55,071 nt of DNA from Burkholderia sp. H160 (GTDB lineage Bacteria; Pseudomonadota; Gammaproteobacteria; Burkholderiales; Burkholderiaceae), in assembly GCA_000173575.1 (NCBI GenBank), contig ABYL01000040.1:1-55071 (forward strand), written 5' to 3'. Positions 23,227-32,467 of the stretch are shown here, one piece after another; within the stretch, counting starts at the first letter, position 1, and each line of letters opens with the position of its first letter. The notes below the pieces were generated by a model. That model was not told the origin of the DNA, made no database searches, and saw nothing but the letters and a program-made list of their open reading frames with translations. Position numbers and translations under genes: made by a program.

Positions 23227-24333
23227 ATGACACACAACCCGTCCACCTCGCAAGACGCCGTCAAGTTCGCATACTGGGTACCCAACGTAAGCGGCGGCCT
23301 GGTCGTCAGCACGATCGAACAACGCACCGACTGGAGTCTTGAATACAACCAGCGTCTCGCCCAGACAGCCGAACGGGCAGGCTTTGAGTATGCGCTGAGC
23401 CAGATCCGCTTCACGGCCGGCTATGGCGCCGAGTATCAGCACGAGTCGGTCTCGTTCAGTCAGGCGTTGCTGCACGCCACGACCCGTCTAAAGGTGCTTG
23501 CCGCGATTCTTCCCGGACCGTGGCATCCCGCGGTGGTCGCCAAGCAACTCGCGACGATCGATCACATCTCCAATGGTCGAATCGCGATCAACGTCGTGAG
23601 CGGCTGGTTCAAGGGCGAATTCACCGCGATCGGCGAACCGTGGCTCGAGCACGATGAACGCTATCGCCGTTCCAGGGAATTCATTCAGGCGCTCAAAGGG
23701 ATCTGGACGCAGGACAACTTCACGTTCAAAGGCGACTTCTACCGCTTCAACGACTACACGCTGAGTCCGAAGCCGCTGCAAAAGCCGCACCCTGAAATAT
23801 TTCAGGGTGGCAGCTCGCGCGCCGCCCGCGACAACGCAGCAAGTGTGTCCGACTGGTATTTCACGAACGGCAATACGCCGGAAAACCTCAAAGCGCAAAT
23901 CGATGACATTCGGGCCAAGGCCGCCGCGAACGGGCATCAGGTGCGCATTGGCGTGAACGCGTTCGTGATCGCCCGTGACACGGAAGCCGAAGCGCGAGCC
24001 GTGCTCGACGACATCATCGCCCACGCACATGTGGAAGCGGTCCATGCGTTCGGCGACGCGGTCAGGCAGGCCGGTCGCGCATCACCTGAAGGCGAGGGCA
24101 ACTGGGCGAAATCCACGTTTGAAGATCTGGTTCAGTACAACGACGGCTTCCGCACCAATCTGATCGGTACGCCGCAGCAGATTGCCGAGCGCATCGTCGA
24201 GCTTAAAGCGATCGGCGTCGACCTGGTACTGACCGGCTTCTTGCACTTCATCGAGGAAGTCGAATACTTCGGCACCAAGGTACTACCGCTGGTTCGAGAA
24301 CTGGAAAGCCGTCGTCAGCCGGCCCTCGCATGA
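23227..24333 (+). CDS. sfnG: Dimethylsulfone monooxygenase SfnG
   Basis: 368 residues of the bacterial luciferase/SsuD family: KFAYWVPNVSGGLVVSTIEQRTDW, QIRFTAGYGAEYQHESVSFSQALLHAT, NGRIAINVVSGWFKGEFTAIGEPWLEHDERYRRS, FQGGSSRAARDNAA and GFLHFIEEVEYFGTKVLP. The pattern is that of SfnG, the FMNH2-dependent enzyme that converts dimethylsulfone to methanesulfinate and formaldehyde in sulfur scavenging. Length is normal for the family. It overlaps the next gene, a transporter ATPase, by four bases (ATGA), which ties uptake to this reaction. Confidence 0.93.
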   Translation: MTHNPSTSQDAVKFAYWVPNVSGGLVVSTIEQRTDWSLEYNQRLAQTAERAGFEYALSQIRFTAGYGAEYQHESVSFSQALLHATTRLKVLAAILPGPWHPAVVAKQLATIDHISNGRIAINVVSGWFKGEFTAIGEPWLEHDERYRRSREFIQALKGIWTQDNFTFKGDFYRFNDYTLSPKPLQKPHPEIFQGGSSRAARDNAASVSDWYFTNGNTPENLKAQIDDIRAKAAANGHQVRIGVNAFVIARDTEAEARAVLDDIIAHAHVEAVHAFGDAVRQAGRASPEGEGNWAKSTFEDLVQYNDGFRTNLIGTPQQIAERIVELKAIGVDLVLTGFLHFIEEVEYFGTKVLPLVRELESRRQPALA

Positions 24334-25142
24334 CGCGGGCACGTACCCCGGCAGCGCCGTTGCTCGCCCTTGAACACATCTCGCTGTCGTTCAAGGGTGT
24401 CAACGCGATCAACGACATCGGCTTCTCCGTGGCGCGCGGAGAAATCTGCGCACTCATCGGTCCCAATGGCGCAGGTAAAAGTTCGCTTCTCAACGTGATC
24501 AACGGCGTGTACCGGGCACAGCAGGGAGTCGTTCGCTTCGACGGCCTCGCGTATCGACACATTGATCCCTACCGTGCCGCTCATTTGGGTATCGCGCGAA
24601 CCTTCCAGAATCTCGCGCTATTCCGCCGCATGAGTGTGCTCGACAACGTGCTGACGGGACGCAGTCTGCATCGGCGCAGCAGCTGGATTGAACAGGTGTT
24701 GCGAGTCGGGCGCGCGCGCCGGGACGACGCAGAGCAACGCGGGTATGCCAGTGAGGTGATCGAAGCACTGAAGCTGGAGCGCTACCGCGACGCCGCCGTG
24801 GGCACGCTGTCTTACGGGTTACAGAAGCGCGTCGAACTGGCTCGTGCAGTCGCCGCGAAGCCGCGTCTTCTGCTGCTCGACGAACCAATGGCGGGTATGA
24901 ATGCCGCCGAGAAGCAGGAGATGTCTCGCACGATACGCGACGTGAACTCGCAGTTCGGCGTCACCGTAGTACTGATCGAGCACGACATCGGCGTCGTGAT
25001 GGGACTGTCCGATCATGTCGTCGTGCTGGACTACGGCAAAAAGATTGCGGACGGCACGCCCGATCAGGTCCGCACTAATGAGGACGTGCTCGCGGCCTAT
25101 CTCGGCACGCGTCACCACGCGAGCACATCAGTCCACGCTTGA
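24330..25142 (+). CDS. Branched-chain-type ABC transporter, ATP-binding protein (LivG-like)
   Basis: 270 residues: Walker A GPNGAGKSS, the LivG-type IARTFQNLALFRRMSVLDNVL, signature LSYGLQKRVELARAV, Walker B LLLLDEPMAGMN and the HDIGVVMGL switch. It is the first of five genes encoding a complete HAAT-family importer (two ATPases, two permeases, one binding protein). Translational overlap with sfnG implies that the cargo is a sulfur compound or its precursor rather than leucine. Confidence 0.9.
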   Translation: MTRARTPAAPLLALEHISLSFKGVNAINDIGFSVARGEICALIGPNGAGKSSLLNVINGVYRAQQGVVRFDGLAYRHIDPYRAAHLGIARTFQNLALFRRMSVLDNVLTGRSLHRRSSWIEQVLRVGRARRDDAEQRGYASEVIEALKLERYRDAAVGTLSYGLQKRVELARAVAAKPRLLLLDEPMAGMNAAEKQEMSRTIRDVNSQFGVTVVLIEHDIGVVMGLSDHVVVLDYGKKIADGTPDQVRTNEDVLAAYLGTRHHASTSVHA

Positions 25143-25153
25143 GAGCCCATACG

Positions 25154-26035
25154 ATGGAATTTTTTGTGGAAGTGCTGGTGGGCGGCTTGCTTGCCGGCAC
25201 CATGTATTCGGTCGTCGCGATCGGTTTTGTGCTGATTTACAAGGCTTCAGGGATCTTCAATTTCGCCCAGGGAGCGCTGGTGCTGTTTGGCGCGCTGACC
25301 TATGTGTGCGTGGTCGAACGCGGGGTCGCCCCGTGGCTCGCGATCCTGATCACGCTGGCGGCGCTGGTGGTTATCGCGGTGCTGACCGGACGGCTGGTGC
25401 TGCGCCCGCTCGTCAATCGTCCACCGATCACGCTGTTCATGGCGACGCTCGGCCTGAGTCTGATCCTGGAGGGGGCCGCACAACTGTTTTGGGGAGCACA
25501 GGTGCACGGGCTGGATCTCGGTATTGATGACAAGCCGTTGCATCTCGGCGGCGTCATGATCAGTCAGTTCGACCTGTTTGCGGCGGCTGTCGCAGGCGCA
25601 TTGGTGATCGGGCTCAGCGCGTTGACCCGCTATTCGCGCCTCGGCCTGAAGCTGCGCGCGGTCGCCGACGATCCACTGGCCGCGCTCGCGGTCGGGGTGC
25701 GGCTTCCACAGGTCTGGGCGATCGTTTGGGCACTCGCCGGCTTCGTGAGCCTCGTCGCCGGACTACTGTGGGGCGCGCGTCTCGGCGTGCAGTTCTCGCT
25801 GTCGCTGGTGGTCCTGAAGGCGCTGCCGGTTTTGATCATCGGCGGATTCTCGTCGATCACGGGCGCGATCGTTGGTGGACTGCTAGTCGGTGCTAGCGAA
25901 AAGCTCGCCGAGGTTTATCTCGGTGCGGTCATCGGCGACGGCATCGAGAACTGGTTCCCTTATGTCATTGCGATGCTTTTCCTGCTGGCTCGCCCGGCCG
26001 GCCTGTTCGGTGAACCGGCGGTCGAACGCCTTTGA
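25154..26035 (+). CDS. Branched-chain-type ABC transporter permease (LivH-like)
   Basis: 293 residues from ATG 25154. About eight membrane helices. LivH motifs: GLLAGTMYSVVAIGFVLIYKASGIFNFAQGALVLFG, YSRLGLKLRAVADDPLAALAVGV (cytoplasmic ATPase-contact loop) and LPVLIIGGFSSITGAIVGGLLVG. The gene is spaced 11 bases from the preceding ATPase gene. Confidence 0.9.
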   Translation: MEFFVEVLVGGLLAGTMYSVVAIGFVLIYKASGIFNFAQGALVLFGALTYVCVVERGVAPWLAILITLAALVVIAVLTGRLVLRPLVNRPPITLFMATLGLSLILEGAAQLFWGAQVHGLDLGIDDKPLHLGGVMISQFDLFAAAVAGALVIGLSALTRYSRLGLKLRAVADDPLAALAVGVRLPQVWAIVWALAGFVSLVAGLLWGARLGVQFSLSLVVLKALPVLIIGGFSSITGAIVGGLLVGASEKLAEVYLGAVIGDGIENWFPYVIAMLFLLARPAGLFGEPAVERL

Positions 26036-26045
26036 TGGAGACACA

Positions 26046-27104
26046 ATGGAACTGACCCGCACCACCTTCGACACGCGACGCGCGGACCTCAAACGCTGGC
26101 TGACGCCGGTGTCGCTCGTACTGGTCGCGTTCGTGGCCGTGCCATTGGTCTCGAACGATTATTGGCTCAACGCGATCCTGGTCCCGCTTTTGATTCTTTC
26201 GCTGGCAGGTCTGGGCTTGAACTTCCTGACCGGATATGCCGGGCAGTTGTCGCTCGGTTCGGCCGCCTTCATGTCGGTGGGAGCCTACGCCGCTTATAAC
26301 CTGCTGGTCCGGCTACCCGCGCTGCCGCTGCCTGTTGCACTGCTGCTCGGCGGCCTGGTCAGCGGGGCAGTAGGGGTGTTGTTCGGTTTGCCGAGCCTGC
26401 GCATCCGCGGCTTCTATCTGATTGTTTCGACGCTGGCCGCGCAGTTTTTCGTGGTCTGGATTTTTACCCGCGTCAGCTGGTTTTCCAATAACGATACGTC
26501 GGGCGTGCTCAGTGCGCCGCGCCTTGTAATCGGCCACTGGCAAATCGATACACCGGCCGCACGCTATCTGTTCGTGCTGGGCGTCGTGGTGGTGCTGTTC
26601 CTGCTCGGCGCGGGTGTCGTGCGCAGCGATCTCGGCCGCCGCTGGATGGCGGTGCGCGACATGGATATCGCCGCGCGCGTGATTGGGATTCCGGTCGGAC
26701 AGAGCAAGCTGCTTGCGTTCGCGCTCAGTTCCTTCGTGCTCGGAATAGCGGGCGCACTTTGGGCATTCGCATACCTCGGTACGGTCGAGCCGGACGGCTT
26801 CAGTCTGAATCTGTCGTTTCAGGTTCTGTTCATCATCATTATCGGTGGCATGGGCAGTATCAGCGGCAACCTCTACGGCGCGGCATTTATCGTCTTGCTG
26901 CCGGTCCTGCTGTCGAATGCCGCGACCGCGCTCGCACAGATCGGCATTGGGGCCGACCAGTTGCAAAACCTGCAAAAGATCATCTTTGGCACCCTGATCA
27001 TCGCGTTTCTCATCAAGGAACCCGATGGTCTCGCCAGGCTTGTTCAGGTTGTGTGCAGCAGCCGAACGAGAGGGGCGAAAAGGCGCCCGCGTAGTCTTTC
27101 CTGA
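26046..27104 (+). CDS. Branched-chain-type ABC transporter permease (LivM-like)
   Basis: 352 residues from ATG 26046. LivM family: GLGLNFLTGYAGQLSLGSAAFMSVGAYAAYNLL, GLPSLRIRGFYLIVSTLAAQFF, RWMAVRDMDIAARVIGIPVGQSKLLAFALSSFVLGIAGAL and IIGGMGSISGNLYGAAFI. The C-terminus is basic (CSSRTRGAKRRPRSLS). It follows the LivH-like gene by 10 bases and precedes the binding-protein gene by 44. Confidence 0.9.
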   Translation: MELTRTTFDTRRADLKRWLTPVSLVLVAFVAVPLVSNDYWLNAILVPLLILSLAGLGLNFLTGYAGQLSLGSAAFMSVGAYAAYNLLVRLPALPLPVALLLGGLVSGAVGVLFGLPSLRIRGFYLIVSTLAAQFFVVWIFTRVSWFSNNDTSGVLSAPRLVIGHWQIDTPAARYLFVLGVVVVLFLLGAGVVRSDLGRRWMAVRDMDIAARVIGIPVGQSKLLAFALSSFVLGIAGALWAFAYLGTVEPDGFSLNLSFQVLFIIIIGGMGSISGNLYGAAFIVLLPVLLSNAATALAQIGIGADQLQNLQKIIFGTLIIAFLIKEPDGLARLVQVVCSSRTRGAKRRPRSLS

Positions 27105-27148
27105 ATCTTCCCGGTTTTCGACTCATCAATCACACGGAAAACATCAGT

Positions 27149-28513
27149 ATGGCTAATAACATCGATCGATTCACTGCCGCTGGACTCGGCAAACTACTGC
27201 GCCGTTTCGCGGCGAGCGTGGCACTCCTCGGAGTGGCCATATCGCAGGCGCATGCCGGCGGAGCCGAATATTTTCCGCTGCAAAGCTATCGGGTTGGGCC
27301 GTATGCAGCCGGCGGCACGGGGTTCTTCGGCGGCTTCATCGACTACATGAAGTTGATCAATGCACGCGACGGCGGGGTCAACGGCGTCAAGCTGGTCTGG
27401 AAAGAGTGCGAAACAGAGTACGTGGTCGAGAAGGGTGTCGAGTGCTACGAACGTCTGAAGAGCAGCGGCCCCGACGGCGCACCGACCGCGGCAACCAATC
27501 CGTTGTCGGTCGGCATTGCCTACGCCACACTCGATCGGTCGACGGCGGACAAGTTGCCGTTGATTACGATCAATCACGGCCGGACCGATTCGACAGACGG
27601 CGCGGTCTTCCCGTATGTGTTTCCGCTGCAGCTCAATCCGTACAGCGAGGTGTCGGCGATCGTGAACTACATTGGACAGCGCTCGGGCGGGCTGCAGCAG
27701 CTCAAAGGCAAGAAGATCGTCGTGCTGTACCACGGCTCGCCTTATGGACGAGAAACCATTCCAGTGGTCGATTTGCTCGCGAAGCAGTACGGTTTTGCGG
27801 TCACGCAGATCGAGGTACCGCATCCGGGTAACGAACAGGGCTCGCAGTGGCTGAAGATCCGCCAGATCGCGCCGGACTGGGTGATCTTGCGAGGCTGGGG
27901 TGTGATGAATCCGGTGGCACTGAAGAGTGCTCAGAAGGTCGGTTATCCGACCGATCACATCATCGGCAATATCTGGAGCAATTCGGAAGAAGACGTTCGA
28001 CCCGCGGGTGATGCGGCGAAGGGCTTCATCTCGATCACGACACACCCGTCCGGCACTGAATATCCGGTGCTTCAGGCCATCAACCAGTACGTGATCAAAG
28101 CCGGCAACGGTGACCTGAAAGATCCGGCACGCTTCGGCACGGTCTACTACAACCTGGGCGTCGTGAATGGGATACTCAATGTCGAAGCGCTGCGCACCGC
28201 GCAGAAGAAGTTCGGCAACCAGCCGCTGAGCGGCGAGCAGGTCCGCTGGGGCTTTGAACATTTGAATCTCGACGACGCGCGCCTCAAGCAACTCGGCGCG
28301 CTTGGCCTGGTCCAGCCTTTGAAGCTGACCTGCGAGGACCACGAAGGCGGCGGGGCGGTGCGCTTTCAGCAATGGGACGGACAACACTGGAAGGTAATCA
28401 GCGACTGGGTCCAGGCGGATCGCGCGCTGTTGCGGCCGATCATCGAGAAGTCGGCGAATGCTTACGCGAAGGAAAAGGGCATCACGCCTCGCGACTGCCT
28501 TAAGGAGCTTTAA
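27149..28513 (+). CDS. ABC transporter substrate-binding protein (LivK/HAAT type)
   Basis: 454 residues with a signal peptide ending near residue 36 (ASVALLGVAISQAHA). It is longer than LivK and belongs to the larger HAAT binding proteins: LQSYRVGPYAAGGTGFFGGFIDYMKLINARDGGVNG, IVVLYHGSPYGRETIPVVDLLAKQYGF and FISITTHPSGTEYPVLQAINQYV. The ligand cannot be read. From the operon (sfnG, FMN reductase) an alkyl sulfone, sulfonate or sulfate ester is the best guess. Confidence 0.87.
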   Translation: MANNIDRFTAAGLGKLLRRFAASVALLGVAISQAHAGGAEYFPLQSYRVGPYAAGGTGFFGGFIDYMKLINARDGGVNGVKLVWKECETEYVVEKGVECYERLKSSGPDGAPTAATNPLSVGIAYATLDRSTADKLPLITINHGRTDSTDGAVFPYVFPLQLNPYSEVSAIVNYIGQRSGGLQQLKGKKIVVLYHGSPYGRETIPVVDLLAKQYGFAVTQIEVPHPGNEQGSQWLKIRQIAPDWVILRGWGVMNPVALKSAQKVGYPTDHIIGNIWSNSEEDVRPAGDAAKGFISITTHPSGTEYPVLQAINQYVIKAGNGDLKDPARFGTVYYNLGVVNGILNVEALRTAQKKFGNQPLSGEQVRWGFEHLNLDDARLKQLGALGLVQPLKLTCEDHEGGGAVRFQQWDGQHWKVISDWVQADRALLRPIIEKSANAYAKEKGITPRDCLKEL

Positions 28514-28516
28514 GCG

Positions 28517-29305
28517 ATGGCCGCTGCCCGATTGCTCGAAGCGACCTCGCTCGCCGTGTCATGGCAGCAGATCATTGTCGCTTTGCACGAGGTGTCGCTG
28601 CACGTCGACTCCGGCGAGATCGTCGCGCTGCTCGGCGGCAACGGTGCCGGCAAGACGACTACGCTGAAAGCGATTTCGCGCCTGCTGCATGCCGAGCGCG
28701 GCGAGATGACTTCGGGACGCATTGCGTTCGGTGGCGTCGACATTGCGCGCGACGAGCCGTGGCGACTTGTGGAGCGTGGGCTTGTACAGGTCCTTGAAGG
28801 GCGCCGCTGCTTCGGCCATCTCAGCGTCGAGGAAAATCTGCGTCTTGGCGGATTTGTGCGGCGTGGCCGGCGCGCGGCGATCGACTCGGACCTCGAGCGG
28901 ATCTATGCGACCTTCCCGCGACTGAAACTGCGGCGAAGGCTGCCGGCCGGCTACGCGTCTGGCGGCGAGCAGCAGATGCTCGCGATCGGGCGCGCGCTAA
29001 TGGCCAGACCGACTCTGGTTCTTCTTGACGAACCGTCGATGGGTCTTGCTCCGCAGATCGTCGAGGAGATCTTCGAGATCGTGGCCGCACTCAATCGCGA
29101 CGGCGTCAGCTTCCTGCTTGCCGAGCAGAACGCAACAGTCGCGTTGCGCTATGCCCACCGCGGCTACGTGCTCGAGAACGGCGCGGTGGCCGCGCAGGGC
29201 AGTGCCGCGCAACTGCGGGACCTGGAGACGTTGCGCGACGCTTACCTGGGCCGGGCCGAGCGGCGTCTCGAGCAGCGCGCTTCCACTTCGACATTGACGC
29301 TATAA
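28517..29305 (+). CDS. Branched-chain-type ABC transporter, ATP-binding protein (LivF-like)
   Basis: 262 residues: Walker A GGNGAGKTT, LVQVLEGRRCFGHLSVEENLRLGG, signature YASGGEQQMLAIGRAL, Walker B LVLLDEPSMGLAP and SFLLAEQNATVALRYAHRGYVLENG. It starts three bases after the binding-protein stop and closes the operon. Nothing resembling a strong terminator follows at once; the next 800 bases are gene-poor. Confidence 0.9.
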   Translation: MAAARLLEATSLAVSWQQIIVALHEVSLHVDSGEIVALLGGNGAGKTTTLKAISRLLHAERGEMTSGRIAFGGVDIARDEPWRLVERGLVQVLEGRRCFGHLSVEENLRLGGFVRRGRRAAIDSDLERIYATFPRLKLRRRLPAGYASGGEQQMLAIGRALMARPTLVLLDEPSMGLAPQIVEEIFEIVAALNRDGVSFLLAEQNATVALRYAHRGYVLENGAVAAQGSAAQLRDLETLRDAYLGRAERRLEQRASTSTLTL

Positions 29306-30114
29306 CAAATCCCGACATTCTCTGTTTTTTGGGCATCGAACTCACGGCGCGCGTGGACAACTCAAACACCAAAGCACCCTACGAACAATCGCGCTTCGAA
29401 CCCGAGGGACTTGTGCTACGCGCGTTTCGGATCGATGGCGTATGCGGCAACGTCTTTCGATTGAATTACTGAATTATTTCTCCGAGCTTGTCTTCGACCG
29501 AAAGAGCAACTGATCGCACTGGCTTCCTCGTCAACAGTTTTGTTGCAATAGCGGAGACTGTTCATGTCGAAGTTAATCCCAGCCAGCACGGCTGCGGCAG
29601 CATGACCTTCTCCCATCCACCGCTCTTGCGATGGTGCGTGTGGATGAACCCGGGTGTGAGCACATAGAACCCGGGCTCTGAAGCGCCATCGATTGCCGCA
29701 TGATTCTTCGCCTTTCCTTTTGCAGGTCATACCCCACGTTCAGAAAGACCACGACCAGCGAGTCAAAAGCGTCGATAGACTTCTGATCATCAATGAACCC
29801 ACAGCTGCATGCAGGCACGTATTGAACACTTAGCGCATTGTGTTCGGCGACGCACCAATGCGCAAATATGCATGTAGCACAATCCATCACCAAATCGTTC
29901 CAGATGAGCGCGTCCGCTGCAGTTCAGTGGGATTTCTACGGACAAGCGCTTCGGTCTCCAAATTGGAGATCATCGGGAGCAAAGACTTCCAAACGACGAC
30001 GTGACTTCCTTCCACTCAGTAATTAAAAAGAAAGGAAATGATTGTGGATTATTGCAAAGCGACCTCGTGTGGAATCAGCACTCAGGAAAGTGATTGCACC
30101 GAGAGAGACGAAAA
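29306..30114. other. Gene-poor spacer before the polysaccharide locus
   Basis: About 810 bases, less G/C-rich than the flanks. Several overlapping short frames exist but none has a recognisable domain or convincing codon bias. Two direct copies of GAACCCGGG (29646 and 29667, 21 bp apart) and an inverted repeat TCTCCA-AAT-TGGAGA (29955-29969) are visible. The right end presumably carries the promoter of the heptose operon. Confidence 0.5.
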
Positions 30115-31161
30115 ATGACCAACTTCGTCGCCCGTTCAAGGGCACCCCTGAGACTGGGGCTCGCAGGGGGCGGCACTGACGTGCCACCATACTCCGACCG
30201 ATTCGGCGGCCTGGCGCTCAACGTCACGATCGATAAATTCGCTTACGCATCCATCGCGCCGCGTGATGATGCGACGATCGAGCTCGTCGCCGCCGATACC
30301 GACATTCGATGGATAGGCCCGGTCGCGTCGCAGCTCCATGCACGCGATGGCCTCGCCTTGCATGTGGGCGTCTATAACCGCATCGTCAGGGAATTCAACG
30401 GTGGCCATCCGCTTGCCGTGACCATCACAACGTGTTCGGAGGCGCCGCCGGGTTCCGGGCTGGGATCGTCATCGACGATCGTGGTTGCACTCGTGCAGGC
30501 CTTCTGCGAGCTGCTGTCGCTCCCGCTCGGAGAATACGACGTCGCATCGCTTGCGCACGATATCGAACGTGTTGATCTCAGCCTTGCCGGCGGCAAGCAG
30601 GACCAATACGCAGCAACATTCGGCGGCCTGAATTTCATGGAGTTCTACGGCGACCGGGTGATTGTGAATCCGCTGCGCATCAAGCAGGAAACCAAGGCCG
30701 AAATCGAAGCTTCGCTCGTGCTGTACTTCACGGGCGTCTCGCGCGAATCGGCGAACATCATCAAGGAACAGAGCGCGAACGTCGTGAACGGTGAAGCGGA
30801 GTCGCTTGCGGCGCTTCATCGCGTCAAGGAAGAAGCGGTGCGCATGAAGGAGGCCGTACTGAAGGCCGATTTCAACGCATTCGCCGCATCCATGCGCGAT
30901 GCGTGGGAATCGAAGAAGCGCATGGCGAAGAACATTTCCAATCCGATGATCGACGAGCTGTATCGCGTTGCGGTGAATGCGGGCGCAAAGGGCGGCAAGG
31001 TGTCGGGTGCCGGCGGCGGCGGCTTCATGATGTTCTTTGTCGATCCGGTTGATCGTCCGGGGCTTATGCGTACATTGCGCGCGAATACACATCTGAATGG
31101 CAGCGTCCTCAACTGCACTTTTACTGATCTCGGCGCACAGTCGTGGAGAAAATCGAAATGA
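30115..31161 (+). CDS. hddA: D-glycero-D-manno-heptose 7-phosphate kinase (HddA/WcbL)
   Basis: 348 residues from ATG 30115. A GHMP kinase: RAPLRLGLAGGGTDVPPYSDRFGG at the N-terminus, the phosphate-binding PPGSGLGSSST near residue 110, GGKQDQYAATFGGLNF and the C-terminal VSGAGGGGFMMFF. This matches HddA/WcbL, which phosphorylates C1 of heptose-7-phosphate on the route to GDP-D-glycero-D-manno-heptose. It is first in a four-gene coupled set. In B. pseudomallei the equivalent genes make the capsule heptose. Confidence 0.9.
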   Translation: MTNFVARSRAPLRLGLAGGGTDVPPYSDRFGGLALNVTIDKFAYASIAPRDDATIELVAADTDIRWIGPVASQLHARDGLALHVGVYNRIVREFNGGHPLAVTITTCSEAPPGSGLGSSSTIVVALVQAFCELLSLPLGEYDVASLAHDIERVDLSLAGGKQDQYAATFGGLNFMEFYGDRVIVNPLRIKQETKAEIEASLVLYFTGVSRESANIIKEQSANVVNGEAESLAALHRVKEEAVRMKEAVLKADFNAFAASMRDAWESKKRMAKNISNPMIDELYRVAVNAGAKGGKVSGAGGGGFMMFFVDPVDRPGLMRTLRANTHLNGSVLNCTFTDLGAQSWRKSK

Positions 31162-31739
31162 CCATGAACGTACGAGAACAGATCGCGAAGACCGCTGCGG
31201 TCATACAGGCGATTGGTGCTGATGAAGGTCTGATCGAACGCATACATCGCGTTGCCGCGCGCGTGACGCAAGCGTTTCGTGAAGGCAAAAAGGTTCTGCT
31301 TGCAGGCAATGGCGGAAGCGCGGCGGATGCCCAGCATATTGCAGGTGAATTTGTGAGTCGTTTTATGTTCGATCGCCCAGGCTTGCCAGCTTTTGCCTTG
31401 ACGGTCGATACCTCAGTGATGACGGCCATTGGCAATGACTATGGCTATGAAAAGCTTTTTGAGCGGCAAGTTCAGGCGACGGGTAGAGCTGGCGATGTCT
31501 TCTGGGCCTATTCGACTTCGGGTCGCTCGCCGAACATCCTGCGCGCTCTGGAAGCGGCGCGCGCCGCGGGCTTATATACCGTGGGTTTTACGGGCAATGG
31601 ACCCGGCGCTGCAATGATGCGCGAACGCTGCGAAATTTTGCTCGATATGCCTTCCGCCGAAACTCCCAAGATCCAGGAAGGGCATCTCGTGTGCGGCCAT
31701 ATCATCTGCGGTCTCGTCGAAGAGGAGATCTTCGGATGA
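31158..31739 (+). CDS. gmhA: Sedoheptulose-7-phosphate isomerase GmhA
   Basis: 193 residues. SIS-domain isomerase with LLAGNGGSAADAQHIAGEFVSRF, the DTSVMTAIGNDYGYEKLFERQVQ segment, WAYSTSGRSPNILRAL and the C-terminal PKIQEGHLVCGHIICGLVEEEIF (metal/active-site His and Glu). It converts sedoheptulose 7-phosphate to heptose 7-phosphate, the first pathway step. The ATG overlaps the hddA stop (ATGA). Confidence 0.93.
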   Translation: MTMNVREQIAKTAAVIQAIGADEGLIERIHRVAARVTQAFREGKKVLLAGNGGSAADAQHIAGEFVSRFMFDRPGLPAFALTVDTSVMTAIGNDYGYEKLFERQVQATGRAGDVFWAYSTSGRSPNILRALEAARAAGLYTVGFTGNGPGAAMMRERCEILLDMPSAETPKIQEGHLVCGHIICGLVEEEIFG

Positions 31740-32467
31740 ACGCGTCGCTGCCATGCCTGATACTTGCTGGCGGCTTTGGCACGCGGCTACGCTCCGTGCT
31801 CGGCGATGAATGTCCAAAAGCGCTGGCGCCAATTGGCGGTCGGCCATTTCTTGGCTGGTTACTGCAGGCGCTTGCGCGACAAGGCGTTTCTGAGGCCGTG
31901 CTGTCGCTCGGATTCGGGCGGGACAGCATCAGAAATTTTGTCGCGTCGTCGCGTCCGGATATCTCCGTATCGTTTGTTGAAGAGCGCGAGCCGCTTGGCA
32001 CCGGCGGTGCCATCATCCATGCGTTACGCTCGCACGGCGCCCCCGCGACGATAGTCATGAACGGTGACACGCTTTGTGAGGTCGATCTGAGCGCGCTAAG
32101 CGCGTATTTCCGCGAGACGGATGCGGACATCGTGATGGCCGCGACACGGGTTGCCGACGCCTCGCGTTACGGCACCATCGATATCGACGCGAAAAGCGGG
32201 CGTCTCATCGGATTCAAGGAAAAGCACGAAGGCGCGGGTTTAATCAATGCGGGTGTCTATGTAATAAATGCCACGCGTCTGCTTTCGCACGCATTCCCCG
32301 AGAAATTTTCCTTCGAACGGGATTTTCTCGAAAAGTCCCTCAGTTCGGTTGATGTACGCGTGTATGCGGGTGTCGGTGAATTCATCGATATTGGTGTGCC
32401 GCAAGACTATGCGCGTGCGCAGACGTTCATTCCGCGACTCTTCCAGGCGAGCGTCGATGAAGCGTAG
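31736..32467 (+). CDS. hddC: D-glycero-D-manno-heptose 1-phosphate guanylyltransferase (HddC/WcbM)
   Basis: 243 residues. Nucleotidyltransferase fold: CLILAGGFGTRLRSVLGDECPKALAPIGGRPFLGWLL, REPLGTGGAIIHAL, VMNGDTLCEVDL and GRLIGFKEKHEGAGLINAGVYVI. This is the HddC pattern, transferring GMP to heptose 1-phosphate. ATGA overlap with gmhA; its own end overlaps the next start by 11 bases. Confidence 0.88.
   Translation: MNASLPCLILAGGFGTRLRSVLGDECPKALAPIGGRPFLGWLLQALARQGVSEAVLSLGFGRDSIRNFVASSRPDISVSFVEEREPLGTGGAIIHALRSHGAPATIVMNGDTLCEVDLSALSAYFRETDADIVMAATRVADASRYGTIDIDAKSGRLIGFKEKHEGAGLINAGVYVINATRLLSHAFPEKFSFERDFLEKSLSSVDVRVYAGVGEFIDIGVPQDYARAQTFIPRLFQASVDEA

Noticed and set aside
29573-29893. 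Cys-rich 106-residue minus-strand frame as a small protein
   Set aside because: No ribosome-binding site, no domain, and competing frames of similar length on the same strand; codon choice is not coding-like.
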